A stretch of 64,000 nt of DNA from the NCBI RefSeq assembly GCF_004364165.1, contig NZ_SOAY01000011.1, positions 1,039,698 to 1,103,697 on the forward strand, read 5' to 3'. The notes beneath the pieces were generated by a model. It made no database searches. It saw only the letters and a program-made list of their open reading frames with translations, and was not told the DNA's origin. This document shows, one piece after another, positions 17,624 through 26,303 of this stretch (positions are counted from its first letter, which is position 1; every line of letters begins with the position of its first letter). The stretch comes from Maribacter spongiicola. Its GTDB lineage: Bacteria; Bacteroidota; Bacteroidia; Flavobacteriales; Flavobacteriaceae. Both the position numbers and the translations under genes were made by a program.

Positions 17624-19396
17624 ATGCAGAAAGTTACCCGTCTTTTTGACTTCCCTTATTACCAACTTGAAAAACATGCTTTAAAAGAGGCGTTGGTGTC
17701 AAAAATAAATGGAGAGTGGATAAAAACCTCTACTCAAGAATATATAGACAAAGCAAATGCTATTAGCCGTGGGCTTTTACGTCTAGGTGTTAAACCTAAT
17801 GACAAGATTGCCGTAATATCACTTACCAATAGAACGGAGTGGAATATTATGGACATCGGTATTCTTCAATTGGGTGCACAAAATGTACCAATATACCCTA
17901 CTATATCTGAAGAAGATTACGCCTATGTGCTCAATCACTCTGAAGCAAAATTCTGTTTTGTTTCTTGTGATGAAGTATACAACAAAGTACTTTCAATTAA
18001 AGATCAGGTAAAAAGCTTAGAAAATGTCTACTCTTTTGAAGAGGTTTCTAATTGTGATAATTGGAGCAAAGTTTTAGAATTAGGTACAGATACTTCAAAC
18101 CAAGACGAAGTTCAGAAATTAATGAATGCCGTTACACCAAACGATTTAGCAACATTAATCTATACTTCAGGTACAACAGGTAGACCTAAAGGTGTTATGC
18201 TATCGCATAATAATTTGGTAAGCAATGCTATTGAAAGTTCTAAACGTTTTCCGATAGAAGACGGAAAAACCAAGGCATTAAGCTTTTTACCCCTATGTCA
18301 TGTATATGAGCGAATGTTAATTTACTTGTATCAATTTAGAGGTGTTTCTATTTACTATGCTGAATCTTTAGAAAAAATTAGTGATAACCTGAAAGAAACT
18401 AGTCCGCATGTAATGACAGCGGTACCTAGACTTTTAGAAAAAGTATATGACAAAATATATGCAAAAGGTACGGAGCTTACCGGCATTAAAAAGAAACTAT
18501 TCTTTTGGGCGGTAGACTTGGGTCTTAAATATGAACCATACGGTCAAAACGGATGGTGGTACGAAACACAGCTTTCTATTGCCAGAAAATTAATTTTCAG
18601 CAAGTGGAAAGAAGGCTTGGGCGGTAACCTAGGTTTGATTGCTTCTGGTAGCGCAGCTTTACAACCTAGATTATCTAGAATTTTTAATGCTGCGGAATTC
18701 GGTCTCATGGAAGGGTACGGACTATCTGAAACTTCACCTGTAATTTCTGTAAATGATATGCGCGAAGGCGGATTCAGAATTGGTAGTGTTGGTAAACCTA
18801 TTGATCGTACTGAAGTTAAGATTGCCGCAGATGGTGAAATATGTATTAAGGGGCCACAAGTAATGTTAGGTTACTATAAGGATGAGGAGAAAACAAAAGA
18901 AGTCATTGTTGACGGTTATTTTTTAACCGGAGATATTGGGGAATTGGATAGCGACGGATTCTTAAAAATCACAGATCGTAAAAAGGAAATGTTTAAAACC
19001 TCTGGTGGTAAATACGTCGCTCCTCAACTTTTAGAAAATCGATTTAAACAATCACCATTCATTGAACAAATTATGGTAATCGGTGAAAGTGAAAAAATGC
19101 CGGCCGCATTAATACAGCCAAATTTTGAACATATTAAAGAATGGGCCAAAAGAAAGAATATTGCTGTAGGTGATAATACCGATATTGCAAAAAACGAAAA
19201 AGTTATTGCTAGAATTGATGAAGAAGTTGCTCTAGCAAATGAAAGCTTTGCCAAATGGGAAAAAATTAAACAATTTAGATTGACCCCTGAAGTTTGGAGT
19301 ATCGAAGACGGACACCTTACCCCTACCATGAAAATGAAACGAAAAATAATTAAGGAAAAATACATTGACCTTTACAATGATATTTATGAGCATTAA
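17624..19396 (+). CDS. Long-chain fatty acid-CoA ligase (AMP-forming)
   Basis: A 590-residue ANL-superfamily enzyme that activates fatty acids with ATP and CoA. The AMP-binding P-loop LIYTSGTTGRPKGVMLSH is near residues 182-199, the A5 motif GYGLSETSPVIS near 365-376, the ATP/hinge motif FLTGDIGELD near 430, and the DRKKEMFKTSGGKYVAP segment near 449-465. The absence of a signal peptide or membrane segment fits a cytosolic, membrane-associated enzyme feeding the beta-oxidation genes just downstream. Length and the GLMEGYGLSETSP signature match the FadD15/FAA-type ligases of Bacteroidota. Two hairpins separate it from the MarR gene, so it is probably a separate transcript. Confidence 0.92.
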   Translation: MQKVTRLFDFPYYQLEKHALKEALVSKINGEWIKTSTQEYIDKANAISRGLLRLGVKPNDKIAVISLTNRTEWNIMDIGILQLGAQNVPIYPTISEEDYAYVLNHSEAKFCFVSCDEVYNKVLSIKDQVKSLENVYSFEEVSNCDNWSKVLELGTDTSNQDEVQKLMNAVTPNDLATLIYTSGTTGRPKGVMLSHNNLVSNAIESSKRFPIEDGKTKALSFLPLCHVYERMLIYLYQFRGVSIYYAESLEKISDNLKETSPHVMTAVPRLLEKVYDKIYAKGTELTGIKKKLFFWAVDLGLKYEPYGQNGWWYETQLSIARKLIFSKWKEGLGGNLGLIASGSAALQPRLSRIFNAAEFGLMEGYGLSETSPVISVNDMREGGFRIGSVGKPIDRTEVKIAADGEICIKGPQVMLGYYKDEEKTKEVIVDGYFLTGDIGELDSDGFLKITDRKKEMFKTSGGKYVAPQLLENRFKQSPFIEQIMVIGESEKMPAALIQPNFEHIKEWAKRKNIAVGDNTDIAKNEKVIARIDEEVALANESFAKWEKIKQFRLTPEVWSIEDGHLTPTMKMKRKIIKEKYIDLYNDIYEH

Positions 19397-19417
19397 GTAA
19401 TGCTTTGAAGTTTTTAA

Positions 19418-19442
19418 AATTTCAATTCATAAAATTGAAATT
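19418..19442 (+). terminator. Stem-loop just after the ligase gene
   Basis: A perfect 10-bp stem AATTTCAATT / AATTGAAATT with a 5-nt loop lies 21 bp after the stop codon. There is no U-run, so factor-independent termination is uncertain; 3' end protection is an alternative. Confidence 0.5.
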
Positions 19443-19450
19443 CATAATAT

Positions 19451-19501
19451 ATACCACATTTCAACTTGAAATTCCTAAAATGGTTTGTTGAAATGTGGTA
19501 T
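19451..19501 (+). terminator. Second, larger stem-loop
   Basis: A perfect 15-bp stem ATACCACATTTCAAC / GTTGAAATGTGGTAT encloses 21 nt that include a nested TTTCAAcTTGAAA palindrome partly shared with the left arm. Only TGTTGTTTT follows, so it is a weak intrinsic terminator at best. It could also be a protein- or RNA-binding site. Confidence 0.55.
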
Positions 19502-19720
19502 TGTTGTTTTATCTATTAGGTTTTTACTAATATATTGTTTTCTCAAATTCCATTATTAGTTGTCATAGATTTCAACTATATATTGTTACTACAATTTGTA
19601 CAAATACAATACTTGTAGCTATTTTTAGTCTATCCATAGCGGAGTGAATAAAATAGTATTAGTATACCACTGACCACATAACATACTATTACTGTAAGAT
19701 TTGAACATTATTATTTTACT

Positions 19721-19746
19721 AATTTATTATGCATGCATAATAAATT
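19721..19746. promoter_or_regulatory. Perfect 26-bp palindrome, candidate MarR operator
   Basis: Every base of this 26-mer is symmetric around the core TTATGCATGCATAA. It ends 4 bp before the -7 element of the MarR gene, covering about -43 to -18 relative to the expected transcription start. MarR dimers bind palindromes of this kind at their own promoters, so autorepression of the whole fad operon is likely. Confidence 0.75.
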
Positions 19747-19750
19747 TTCT

Positions 19751-19758
19751 TATATTTG
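19751..19758 (+). promoter_or_regulatory. Promoter -7 element of the marR-fad operon
   Basis: TATATTTG matches TAnnTTTG exactly, 18 bp before the ATG of the MarR gene. The -33 region lies inside the palindrome, so a bound repressor would block polymerase. Confidence 0.7.
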
Positions 19759-19776
19759 GAAACCAACAAATAGAGT

Positions 19777-20208
19777 ATGAAAGAAGCAACGATAGATTAT
19801 GCGTTGAGAGCTACATGGCAAGCAGTAGCTAGAATGTATAATGAAGAAGCAAAGAATTTTGATTCTACTATGGCTGTTGGTTTTACATTATTAAGTATTG
19901 ATCCAAAAACGGGTACACCTTCTACTTCATTAGGTCCAAAAATGGGAATGGAAGCTACTAGTCTTTCTAGAATCTTAAAAAGTATGGAACAAAAAGGTCT
20001 TATTTTAAGAAAACCCAACCCCAGCGACGGCAGAGGCGTTCTTATTTATTTAACTGATTTCGGACTAGAGAAAAGAAACGATTCTAAAAGTACAGTTCTT
20101 AGATTTAATGAGGCAGTAAAAAATGAAGTTACAGATGAAAAATTAGAAAGTTTTTTTGAAGTTACAGATGCCATCAATAAACTCATTGCAGACAAAAAAT
20201 TATTTTAA
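19777..20208 (+). CDS. MarR-family regulator of the beta-oxidation operon
   Basis: A winged-helix regulator of 143 residues, typical length. Helices 1-2 form the dimer base. The recognition part is GPKMGMEATSLSRILKSMEQKG (about residues 50-71), here with MGMEATSLSRIL as the recognition helix, followed by a wing with KPNPSDGRGVLIYLTDFG. It is the first gene of a run with hydroxyacyl-CoA dehydrogenase, thiolase and acyl-CoA dehydrogenase, so its ligand is probably a fatty acid or acyl-CoA (inferred). A perfect palindrome over its promoter points to autoregulation. The next gene starts 33 bp downstream. Confidence 0.92.
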   Translation: MKEATIDYALRATWQAVARMYNEEAKNFDSTMAVGFTLLSIDPKTGTPSTSLGPKMGMEATSLSRILKSMEQKGLILRKPNPSDGRGVLIYLTDFGLEKRNDSKSTVLRFNEAVKNEVTDEKLESFFEVTDAINKLIADKKLF

Positions 20209-20241
20209 TACAACTTATCAAATTAATACAGCATAAATTAC

Positions 20242-22647
20242 ATGAACAAGCACATTAAAAAAATAGCGGTAATTGGCTCAGGAATAATGGGTAGCGGTAT
20301 AGCCTGTCATTTTGCAAATATTGGCGTAGAGGTTTTATTGTTAGATATTGTTCCTAGAGAACTGAATGACAAAGAGAAAGCAAAAGGTTTAACCTTGCAA
20401 GACAAGGTAGTTCGCAATAGAATGGTAAATGATTCTTTAACGGCAGCGCTGAAATCTAAGCCATCACCTATCTATCATCAAAATTTCGCAAACCGTATTA
20501 CTACCGGTAATATGGAAGATGATATTTCAAAAATATCTAAAGTTGATTGGATTATTGAAGTTGTAGTTGAACGATTAGATATTAAAAAACAAGTTTTTGA
20601 AAATATTGAAAAGTACCGTACTCCGGGTACTTTAATTACCTCTAACACTTCTGGTATTCCTATCAAATTTATGTCTGAAGGTAGAAGTGATGACTTTCAA
20701 AAGCATTTTTGTGGTACCCACTTTTTTAACCCAGCACGTTATTTAAAACTTTTTGAAATTATCCCTGGTCCTAAAACAGATGCTGATGTATTAAGCTTTT
20801 TAAATGGATACGGAGAAAAGTTTTTAGGTAAAACTTCTGTAGTTGCTAAAGATACTCCTGCCTTTATTGGTAATAGAATTGGAATTTTTAGTATTCAAAG
20901 TCTTTTCCATATGGTAAAGGAAATGGATATGACCGTTGAAGAGGTTGATAAGCTTACCGGTCCTGTAATCGGTAGACCAAAATCTGCTACATTTAGAACT
21001 GTTGATGTTGTTGGTTTAGATACTTTGGTACACGTTGCCAATGGTATTTATGATAACTGTAAAGATGATGAGCGTCACGATTTATTTAAACTACCTGGTT
21101 TCATCAATACTATGATGGAGAACAAATGGTTGGGTAGTAAAACAGGACAAGGTTTCTATAAGAAATCGAAAGATGCAAAAGGTAATACCGAAATACTAAC
21201 GCTTGATTTAGATACGATGGATTATCGTTCTAAAAAGAGTGCAAAATTTGCCACGTTAGAACTAACAAAAACGGTTGATAAGGTAGTTGATCGCTTTGCA
21301 GTACTTTGTGGTGGAAAAGATAAAGCAGGTGAATTCTACCGTAAGAGTTTCGGACAGTTGTTCGCTTACGTTTCTCATAGAATACCTGAAATAACAGATG
21401 AGCTTTATAAGATCGATGATGCCATGAAAGCTGGTTTTGGCTGGGAACATGGTCCATTTCAAATTTGGGATGCCGTTGGTTTAGATAAAGGTCTTGAATT
21501 TATTAAAGCTGAAGGTTTAGAAGCTGCAGCTTGGGTTCAAGAAATGAAATCTAACGGTAAAGACTCTTTTTACTCGGTAAAAGAAGGAAGTACCTATTTT
21601 TATGATATTCCGAAAAAATCCATGGAAAAAATTCCTGGACAAGATTCATTTATCATATTAGATAACATTAGAAAATCTAAAGAGGTATTTAAAAATGCCG
21701 GTGTTGTAGTTGAAGATTTAGGTGATGGAATTTTAAATGTAGAATTCCAGTCTAAAATGAATACCATTGGTGGTGATGTTTTAGCTGGCTTGAATAAAGC
21801 AATAGACATGGCCGAAAAAGATTTCCAAGGTTTGGTTGTAGGTAACCAAGCTCCGAATTTCTCTGTAGGTGCAAATATTGGTATGATTTTCATGATGGCA
21901 GTCGAGCAGGAATATGACGAGCTGAACATGGCAATTAAAATGTTCCAAGATACGATGATGCGCATGCGTTACTCTGCTATTCCAACAATTTCTGCTCCAC
22001 ATGGTATGGCATTAGGTGGTGGATGTGAAATTTCACTACATGCAGATAAGGTTGTTGCAGCAGCTGAAACCTATATGGGACTTGTAGAATTTGGAGTTGG
22101 TGTCCTTCCTGGTGGAGGTGGCTCTAAAGAAATGGCATTACGTGCACAAGACACTTTTAAGAAAGGTGATGTTGAATTAAACGTATTGCAAGAATATTTC
22201 TTGACTATTGGTATGGCAAAAGTATCTACTTCAGCCTACGAAGCTTTTGATTTAGGATTGCTGCAAAAAGGTAAAGACGTTGTAGTTGTTAATAAAGACC
22301 GTCAAATAGCAACTGCAAAAGCACATGCAATTTTAATGGCAGAATCTGGATACACGCAGCCAGCAGCTCGCAATGATATTAAAGTACTAGGCAAACAAGC
22401 CTTAGGTATGTTCGTTGTAGGTACAGATGCTATGGAAGCAAGCCACTATATTAGCGAACACGATAAGAAAATTGCAAACAAGCTTGCTTATGTAATGGCA
22501 GGTGGTGATTTATCAGAGCCTACATTAGTATCTGAGCAATATCTATTAGATATAGAGCGTGAAGCTTTCTTATCTCTATGTACAGAGAGAAAAACTCTAG
22601 AACGTATTCAGCATATGTTGAAAACGGGTAAGCCATTACGTAACTAA
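20242..22647 (+). CDS. 3-hydroxyacyl-CoA dehydrogenase / enoyl-CoA hydratase (FadN-like)
   Basis: An 801-residue bifunctional beta-oxidation enzyme. The order is dehydrogenase first, hydratase last, as in Bacillus FadN and opposite to FadB/FadJ. The N-terminal Rossmann motif GSGIMGSGIACHFANIG (about residues 12-28) binds NAD, and CGTHFFNPARYLKLFEIIPG marks the substrate site with the catalytic His. The C-terminal 3HCDH domains run to about 430. The crotonase part (about 480-690) contains SVGANIGMIFMM and the oxyanion loop HGMALGGGCEISLHAD, with VEFGVGVLPGGGG. It converts enoyl-CoA to 3-ketoacyl-CoA, passing product to the thiolase downstream. Confidence 0.95.
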   Translation: MNKHIKKIAVIGSGIMGSGIACHFANIGVEVLLLDIVPRELNDKEKAKGLTLQDKVVRNRMVNDSLTAALKSKPSPIYHQNFANRITTGNMEDDISKISKVDWIIEVVVERLDIKKQVFENIEKYRTPGTLITSNTSGIPIKFMSEGRSDDFQKHFCGTHFFNPARYLKLFEIIPGPKTDADVLSFLNGYGEKFLGKTSVVAKDTPAFIGNRIGIFSIQSLFHMVKEMDMTVEEVDKLTGPVIGRPKSATFRTVDVVGLDTLVHVANGIYDNCKDDERHDLFKLPGFINTMMENKWLGSKTGQGFYKKSKDAKGNTEILTLDLDTMDYRSKKSAKFATLELTKTVDKVVDRFAVLCGGKDKAGEFYRKSFGQLFAYVSHRIPEITDELYKIDDAMKAGFGWEHGPFQIWDAVGLDKGLEFIKAEGLEAAAWVQEMKSNGKDSFYSVKEGSTYFYDIPKKSMEKIPGQDSFIILDNIRKSKEVFKNAGVVVEDLGDGILNVEFQSKMNTIGGDVLAGLNKAIDMAEKDFQGLVVGNQAPNFSVGANIGMIFMMAVEQEYDELNMAIKMFQDTMMRMRYSAIPTISAPHGMALGGGCEISLHADKVVAAAETYMGLVEFGVGVLPGGGGSKEMALRAQDTFKKGDVELNVLQEYFLTIGMAKVSTSAYEAFDLGLLQKGKDVVVVNKDRQIATAKAHAILMAESGYTQPAARNDIKVLGKQALGMFVVGTDAMEASHYISEHDKKIANKLAYVMAGGDLSEPTLVSEQYLLDIEREAFLSLCTERKTLERIQHMLKTGKPLRN

Positions 22648-22654
22648 AATTACG

Positions 22655-22727
22655 TAGCTGTTAGCCTGTAGCAATTAGCTATCGGTCTATTATAAAACAT
22701 TAATTAAATGCTAATAGCTAAAAGCTA
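22655..22727. repeat. Imperfect inverted repeat in the fad operon spacer
   Basis: Left arm 22655-22676 (TAGCTGTTAGCCTGTAGC...) and right arm 22707-22727 are imperfect reverse complements built on the motif TAGCT/TTAGC. Further right, GCTAATAGCC continues the same motif. It fills most of the 99-bp gap between dehydrogenase and thiolase genes. Confidence 0.55.
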
Positions 22728-22746
22728 ATAGCCAAAAGCATAAAAA

Positions 22747-23937
22747 ATGAAAACTGCATATATAGTAAAAGGATATAGAACTGCTGTTGGAAAAGCTCCG
22801 AAGGGTGTTTTCCGTTTTAAGCGAACTGATGAATTGGCTGCCGAAACCATCGAGTATATGATGAAGGAATTGCCGCAATTCGATAAAAAACGTATTGATG
22901 ATGTTATCGTAGGTAACGCAATGCCAGAGGGTTCTCAAGGTTTGAACATGGCAAGACTAATTTCATTAATGGGATTAGATATTGTTGATGTACCAGGTGT
23001 AACGGTAAATAGATTCTGTGCATCAGGTCTAGAAACTATTGGTGTTGCCGCAGCTAAAATTCAAGCAGGTATGGCCGATTGTATTATTGCTGGTGGTGCA
23101 GAAAGTATGAGCTCTGTTCCAATGACAGGTAATAAACCAGAATTGAACTATGATTTAGCAAATTCTGGTCATGAGGATTATTACTGGGGAATGGGTAATA
23201 CTGCTGAAGCTGTAGCAAATGAGTACAAAGTATCTCGTGAAGACCAAGATATGTTTGCTTACAACTCTCATATGAAAGCGTTAAAAGCACAAGCAGAAGA
23301 CCGTTTTCAAAGCCAGATAGCACCTATTGAAGTTGAAGAAACATATTTGGATGCTAACGGAAAAAAAGCACATCGTAAATATACAGTAACCAAAGATGAA
23401 GGACCCAGAAAAGGTACTTCTGTAGAGGTATTAAATAAACTTCGCCCAGTTTTTGCAGCAGGCGGAAGTGTAACCGCTGGTAACTCATCTCAAATGAGTG
23501 ATGGTGCGGCATTCGTTTTAATCATGAGCGAAGAAATGGTAAAAGAATTAAATCTTGAACCAATTGCTCGTCTAGTAAATTATGCTGCTGCTGGTGTACC
23601 ACCTAGAATAATGGGTATAGGACCTATTGCCGCTATTCCGAAGGCATTAAAACAAGCAGGTTTAAAGCTTAACGACATTGATTTAATAGAATTGAACGAA
23701 GCCTTCGCTTCACAATCTTTAGCAGTAATGCGCGAATTGAAAATAAATCAAGATATCGTTAACGTAAATGGTGGTGCAATTGCACTTGGTCACCCACTAG
23801 GATGTACAGGAGCAAAATTATCTGTGCAATTATTTGACGAAATGCGTAAAAGAGATATGCAAGGTAAATACGGTATGGTTACCATGTGCGTAGGTACAGG
23901 TCAAGGTGCTGCCGGAATATTTGAATTTTTAAATTAA
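22747..23937 (+). CDS. Acetyl-CoA acyltransferase (thiolase, FadA-type)
   Basis: A 396-residue thiolase cleaving 3-ketoacyl-CoA with CoA in the last step of the cycle. The acyl-accepting Cys is in NRFCASGLETIG (about residues 89-100). The catalytic His is in GGAIALGHPLGCTGAK (about 346-361) and the second Cys is in MCVGTGQGAAG near the C-terminus. Length and motifs are complete. It follows the hydroxyacyl-CoA dehydrogenase on the same strand and is expected to form a multienzyme set with it. The 3' side is interrupted by a four-helix-bundle gene before the acyl-CoA dehydrogenase. Confidence 0.95.
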   Translation: MKTAYIVKGYRTAVGKAPKGVFRFKRTDELAAETIEYMMKELPQFDKKRIDDVIVGNAMPEGSQGLNMARLISLMGLDIVDVPGVTVNRFCASGLETIGVAAAKIQAGMADCIIAGGAESMSSVPMTGNKPELNYDLANSGHEDYYWGMGNTAEAVANEYKVSREDQDMFAYNSHMKALKAQAEDRFQSQIAPIEVEETYLDANGKKAHRKYTVTKDEGPRKGTSVEVLNKLRPVFAAGGSVTAGNSSQMSDGAAFVLIMSEEMVKELNLEPIARLVNYAAAGVPPRIMGIGPIAAIPKALKQAGLKLNDIDLIELNEAFASQSLAVMRELKINQDIVNVNGGAIALGHPLGCTGAKLSVQLFDEMRKRDMQGKYGMVTMCVGTGQGAAGIFEFLN

Positions 23938-23950
23938 ATAATAAGAAGCT

Positions 23951-24359
23951 AGAGAATAGAAAAGAGATTAAAGATTAATACTTAATGGCTTTGAGGCATA
24001 ACTATAGAAACTTGAAAATTTGGAAGCTAGGTTTAGAAATAGCTAACGACATTTCAGATGTACTATTAAGTTTTCCCAAACATGAAAGATTTGATTTAAG
24101 CTCTCAAATGAGTAGGTGTTCAATTTCAATCCCAAGTAATATTGCAGAAGGGTCGGCAAGAACAGATAAATCTTTTAGTCATTTTCTAAGTATTACTTTA
24201 GGTTCTTCTTTTGAATTAGGGACACAATTATTAATTGCGAATAATAGAAATTATATAACTGATTATAAATTAAAATTACTTGAAGATAAAATTGAAGAAT
24301 TTCAGAAAATGACCATGGGCTTTCAAAATAGCCTTTCATAAATCTATTTTCTATTTTCT
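23951..24359. repeat. Imperfect inverted repeat flanking the four-helix-bundle gene
   Basis: The 19-bp arm 23951-23969 (AGAGAATAGAAAAGAGATT) pairs with 24341-24359 (AATCTATTTTCTATTTTCT) at 17 of 19 positions. A further AGAAGCT / AACTTCT match lies outside the arms after a small gap. The right arm begins at the last base of the stop codon. The arms bracket exactly one gene, as expected for an inserted cassette. Confidence 0.6.
23985..24341 (+). CDS. Four-helix-bundle protein of the 23S rRNA-IVP family
   Basis: This 118-residue protein matches the small four-helix-bundle family first seen in 23S rRNA intervening sequences. Diagnostic parts are NYRNLKIWKLGLEIANDISD (about 5-24), the central SSQMSRCSISIPSNIAEGSAR (about 39-59), and the SHFLSITLGSSFELGTQLLIA helix (about 65-85). 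These proteins occur widely as stand-alone genes in Bacteroidota; their biochemical role is unknown. It sits between thiolase and acyl-CoA dehydrogenase genes with which it has no known functional link, and inverted repeats flank it, so it was probably inserted into the operon. It is intact and co-directional. Confidence 0.9.
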   Translation: MALRHNYRNLKIWKLGLEIANDISDVLLSFPKHERFDLSSQMSRCSISIPSNIAEGSARTDKSFSHFLSITLGSSFELGTQLLIANNRNYITDYKLKLLEDKIEEFQKMTMGFQNSLS

Positions 24360-24389
24360 CAATTCTAACTTCTAAATACTATTAACAAC

Positions 24390-26201
24390 ATGAGTACAGA
24401 TACAGCAAAAAAAGATATTCTTAGAGGAGGACAGTTCCTCGTAAAAGAAACCAATTGTGAAGATGTTTTCACATTAGAAGATTTGAATGAAGAGCAACGC
24501 ATGATGCGTGAGAGCACCAAAGAATTTGTTGACAGAGAACTTTGGGCACATTGGGAGCGTTTTGAGAATAAAGATTACGCTTTTACAGAAGAAACCATGC
24601 GTAAAGCTGGTGAATTAGGACTATTAAGTGTGGCTGTACCAGAATCATACGGTGGTATGGGTATGGGTTTTGTCTCAACTATGTTGGTTTGTGATTACAT
24701 TTCTGGAGCAACTGGTTCTTTCAGTACTGCTTTTGGAGCGCATACAGGAATTGGAACTATGCCAATTACACTTTATGGATCTGAAGAGCAAAAACAAAAA
24801 TATGTACCAAGATTAGCTTCTGGAGAATGGTTTGGCGCTTATTGCCTTACGGAGCCAGGTGCTGGTTCTGATGCAAACTCAGGAAAAACTAAAGCTGTTC
24901 TTTCTGATGACGGAAAATCATACAGTATTACAGGTCAGAAAATGTGGATTTCAAACGCAGGTTTCTGTAATATGTTTATCGTATTTGCTCGTATTGAAGA
25001 TGATAAAAATATTACTGGATTCATTGTAGAAAATGACCCAAGTAACGGTATTACCTTAGGTGATGAAGAAAAGAAATTAGGTATTCACTCCTCTTCTACG
25101 CGTCAGGTATTCTTTAATGAAACTAAAGTTTCTGCTGAGAATATGTTATCTACAAGAGGTAACGGTTTCAAAATTGCAATGAATGCATTGAACGTAGGTC
25201 GTATAAAATTAGCGGCTGCTTGTTTAGATGCACAAAGAAGAGTTATCGGTGAAGCTACTAAATATGCTAACGAACGTATTCAGTTCAAAACTCCGATTAT
25301 GAACTTTGGCGCTATTAAGTCTAAAATCGCCGAAATGGCAACTAGCGTTTATGTTGATGAATCTGCCAGTTACCGTGCTGCTAAAAATATAGAGGATCGT
25401 ATTGCAATGCGCGAAGCGGAAGGTAATACACACCAAGAGGCTGAACTTAAAGGTGTTGAAGAATATGCTATCGAATGTTCTATTCTTAAAGTAGCTGTTT
25501 CTGAAGATTGTCAAAAAACCACAGATGAAGGTATTCAGATTTTTGGAGGTATGGGCTTTAGTGCCGATACACCAATGGAATCTGCTTGGAGAGATTCAAG
25601 AATTGCCCGTATCTATGAAGGTACAAACGAAATCAACAGAATGTTAGCTGTAGGTATGCTTGTGAAAAAAGCAATGAAAGGTCATGTTGATCTTTTAGGC
25701 CCTGCTACTGCTGTTGGTGAAGAGTTAATGGGAATTCCTTCTTTCGATGCTCCAGATTTTTCTGAACTATTCGCTGAAGAAAAAGATATTTTGAAGAGAC
25801 TTAAAAAAGTTTTCTTAATGGTTGCTGGATCTGCAGTACAGAAATACGGAGCGGAATTAGAAAATCACCAACAATTAATGTTGGCTGCATCTGATATTCT
25901 TATTGAAGTATATATGGCTGAATCTGCTTTATTACGTACAGAGAAAAATGCAAAACGATTTGGCGAAGAAGCACAAGCTACTCAAATAGCCATGTCTAGA
26001 TTATACTTGTTCAGCGCTACTGAAACCATCATAAATAAAGGAAAAGAAGCTATCGTTTCTTTTGCTGAAGGTGATGAGCAAAGAATGATGTTAATGGGAC
26101 TTAAACGTTTCACGAAATATACAAACTACCCTAATGTAGTTGCCTTACGCACACAAATTGCCGATAAGGTTGCCGCAGATAACGGTTATACGTTTGACTA
26201 A
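24390..26201 (+). CDS. Acyl-CoA dehydrogenase (FadE-like, long form)
   Basis: A 603-residue FAD enzyme catalysing the first step of beta-oxidation. It is longer than the usual 380-residue family members because of a C-terminal helical extension (about 430-603), as in Bacillus FadE. FAD/acyl-CoA contacts are in YCLTEPGAGSDANS (about residues 152-165), MWISNAGFCNMFIVFA, and RDSRIARIYEGTNEINRM near 405, where the catalytic Glu is expected in YEGTNEI. Electrons would pass to ETF, which is not encoded in this window. It is the last gene of the fad operon and is followed by a terminator. Confidence 0.94.
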   Translation: MSTDTAKKDILRGGQFLVKETNCEDVFTLEDLNEEQRMMRESTKEFVDRELWAHWERFENKDYAFTEETMRKAGELGLLSVAVPESYGGMGMGFVSTMLVCDYISGATGSFSTAFGAHTGIGTMPITLYGSEEQKQKYVPRLASGEWFGAYCLTEPGAGSDANSGKTKAVLSDDGKSYSITGQKMWISNAGFCNMFIVFARIEDDKNITGFIVENDPSNGITLGDEEKKLGIHSSSTRQVFFNETKVSAENMLSTRGNGFKIAMNALNVGRIKLAAACLDAQRRVIGEATKYANERIQFKTPIMNFGAIKSKIAEMATSVYVDESASYRAAKNIEDRIAMREAEGNTHQEAELKGVEEYAIECSILKVAVSEDCQKTTDEGIQIFGGMGFSADTPMESAWRDSRIARIYEGTNEINRMLAVGMLVKKAMKGHVDLLGPATAVGEELMGIPSFDAPDFSELFAEEKDILKRLKKVFLMVAGSAVQKYGAELENHQQLMLAASDILIEVYMAESALLRTEKNAKRFGEEAQATQIAMSRLYLFSATETIINKGKEAIVSFAEGDEQRMMLMGLKRFTKYTNYPNVVALRTQIADKVAADNGYTFD

Positions 26202-26238
26202 TTCAGATTACCTTTTGTTGTTTGGTAACTTGAATACT

Positions 26239-26266
26239 AAACCGTCCCAATTGGGGCGGTTTTTTT
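26239..26266 (+). terminator. Terminator of the fad operon
   Basis: Stem AAACCGTCCC / GGGGCGGTTT with an AATT loop and a TTTTTTT tail, 37 bp after the acyl-CoA dehydrogenase stop. Confidence 0.85.
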
Positions 26267-26303
26267 GTTTGGTAAATATTGATATTGCGACTACTTTTAA
26301 ACC

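Larger units (their letters stand above)
19397..19776. other. 380-bp regulatory gap between the acyl-CoA ligase and marR
   Basis: No gene seen. From left to right it holds two hairpins just after the ligase stop, an AT-rich stretch with an 8-bp inverted repeat AATAGTAT / ATACTATT (19652 and 19683), a perfect 26-bp palindrome, and the -7 element of the MarR gene. Confidence 0.7.
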
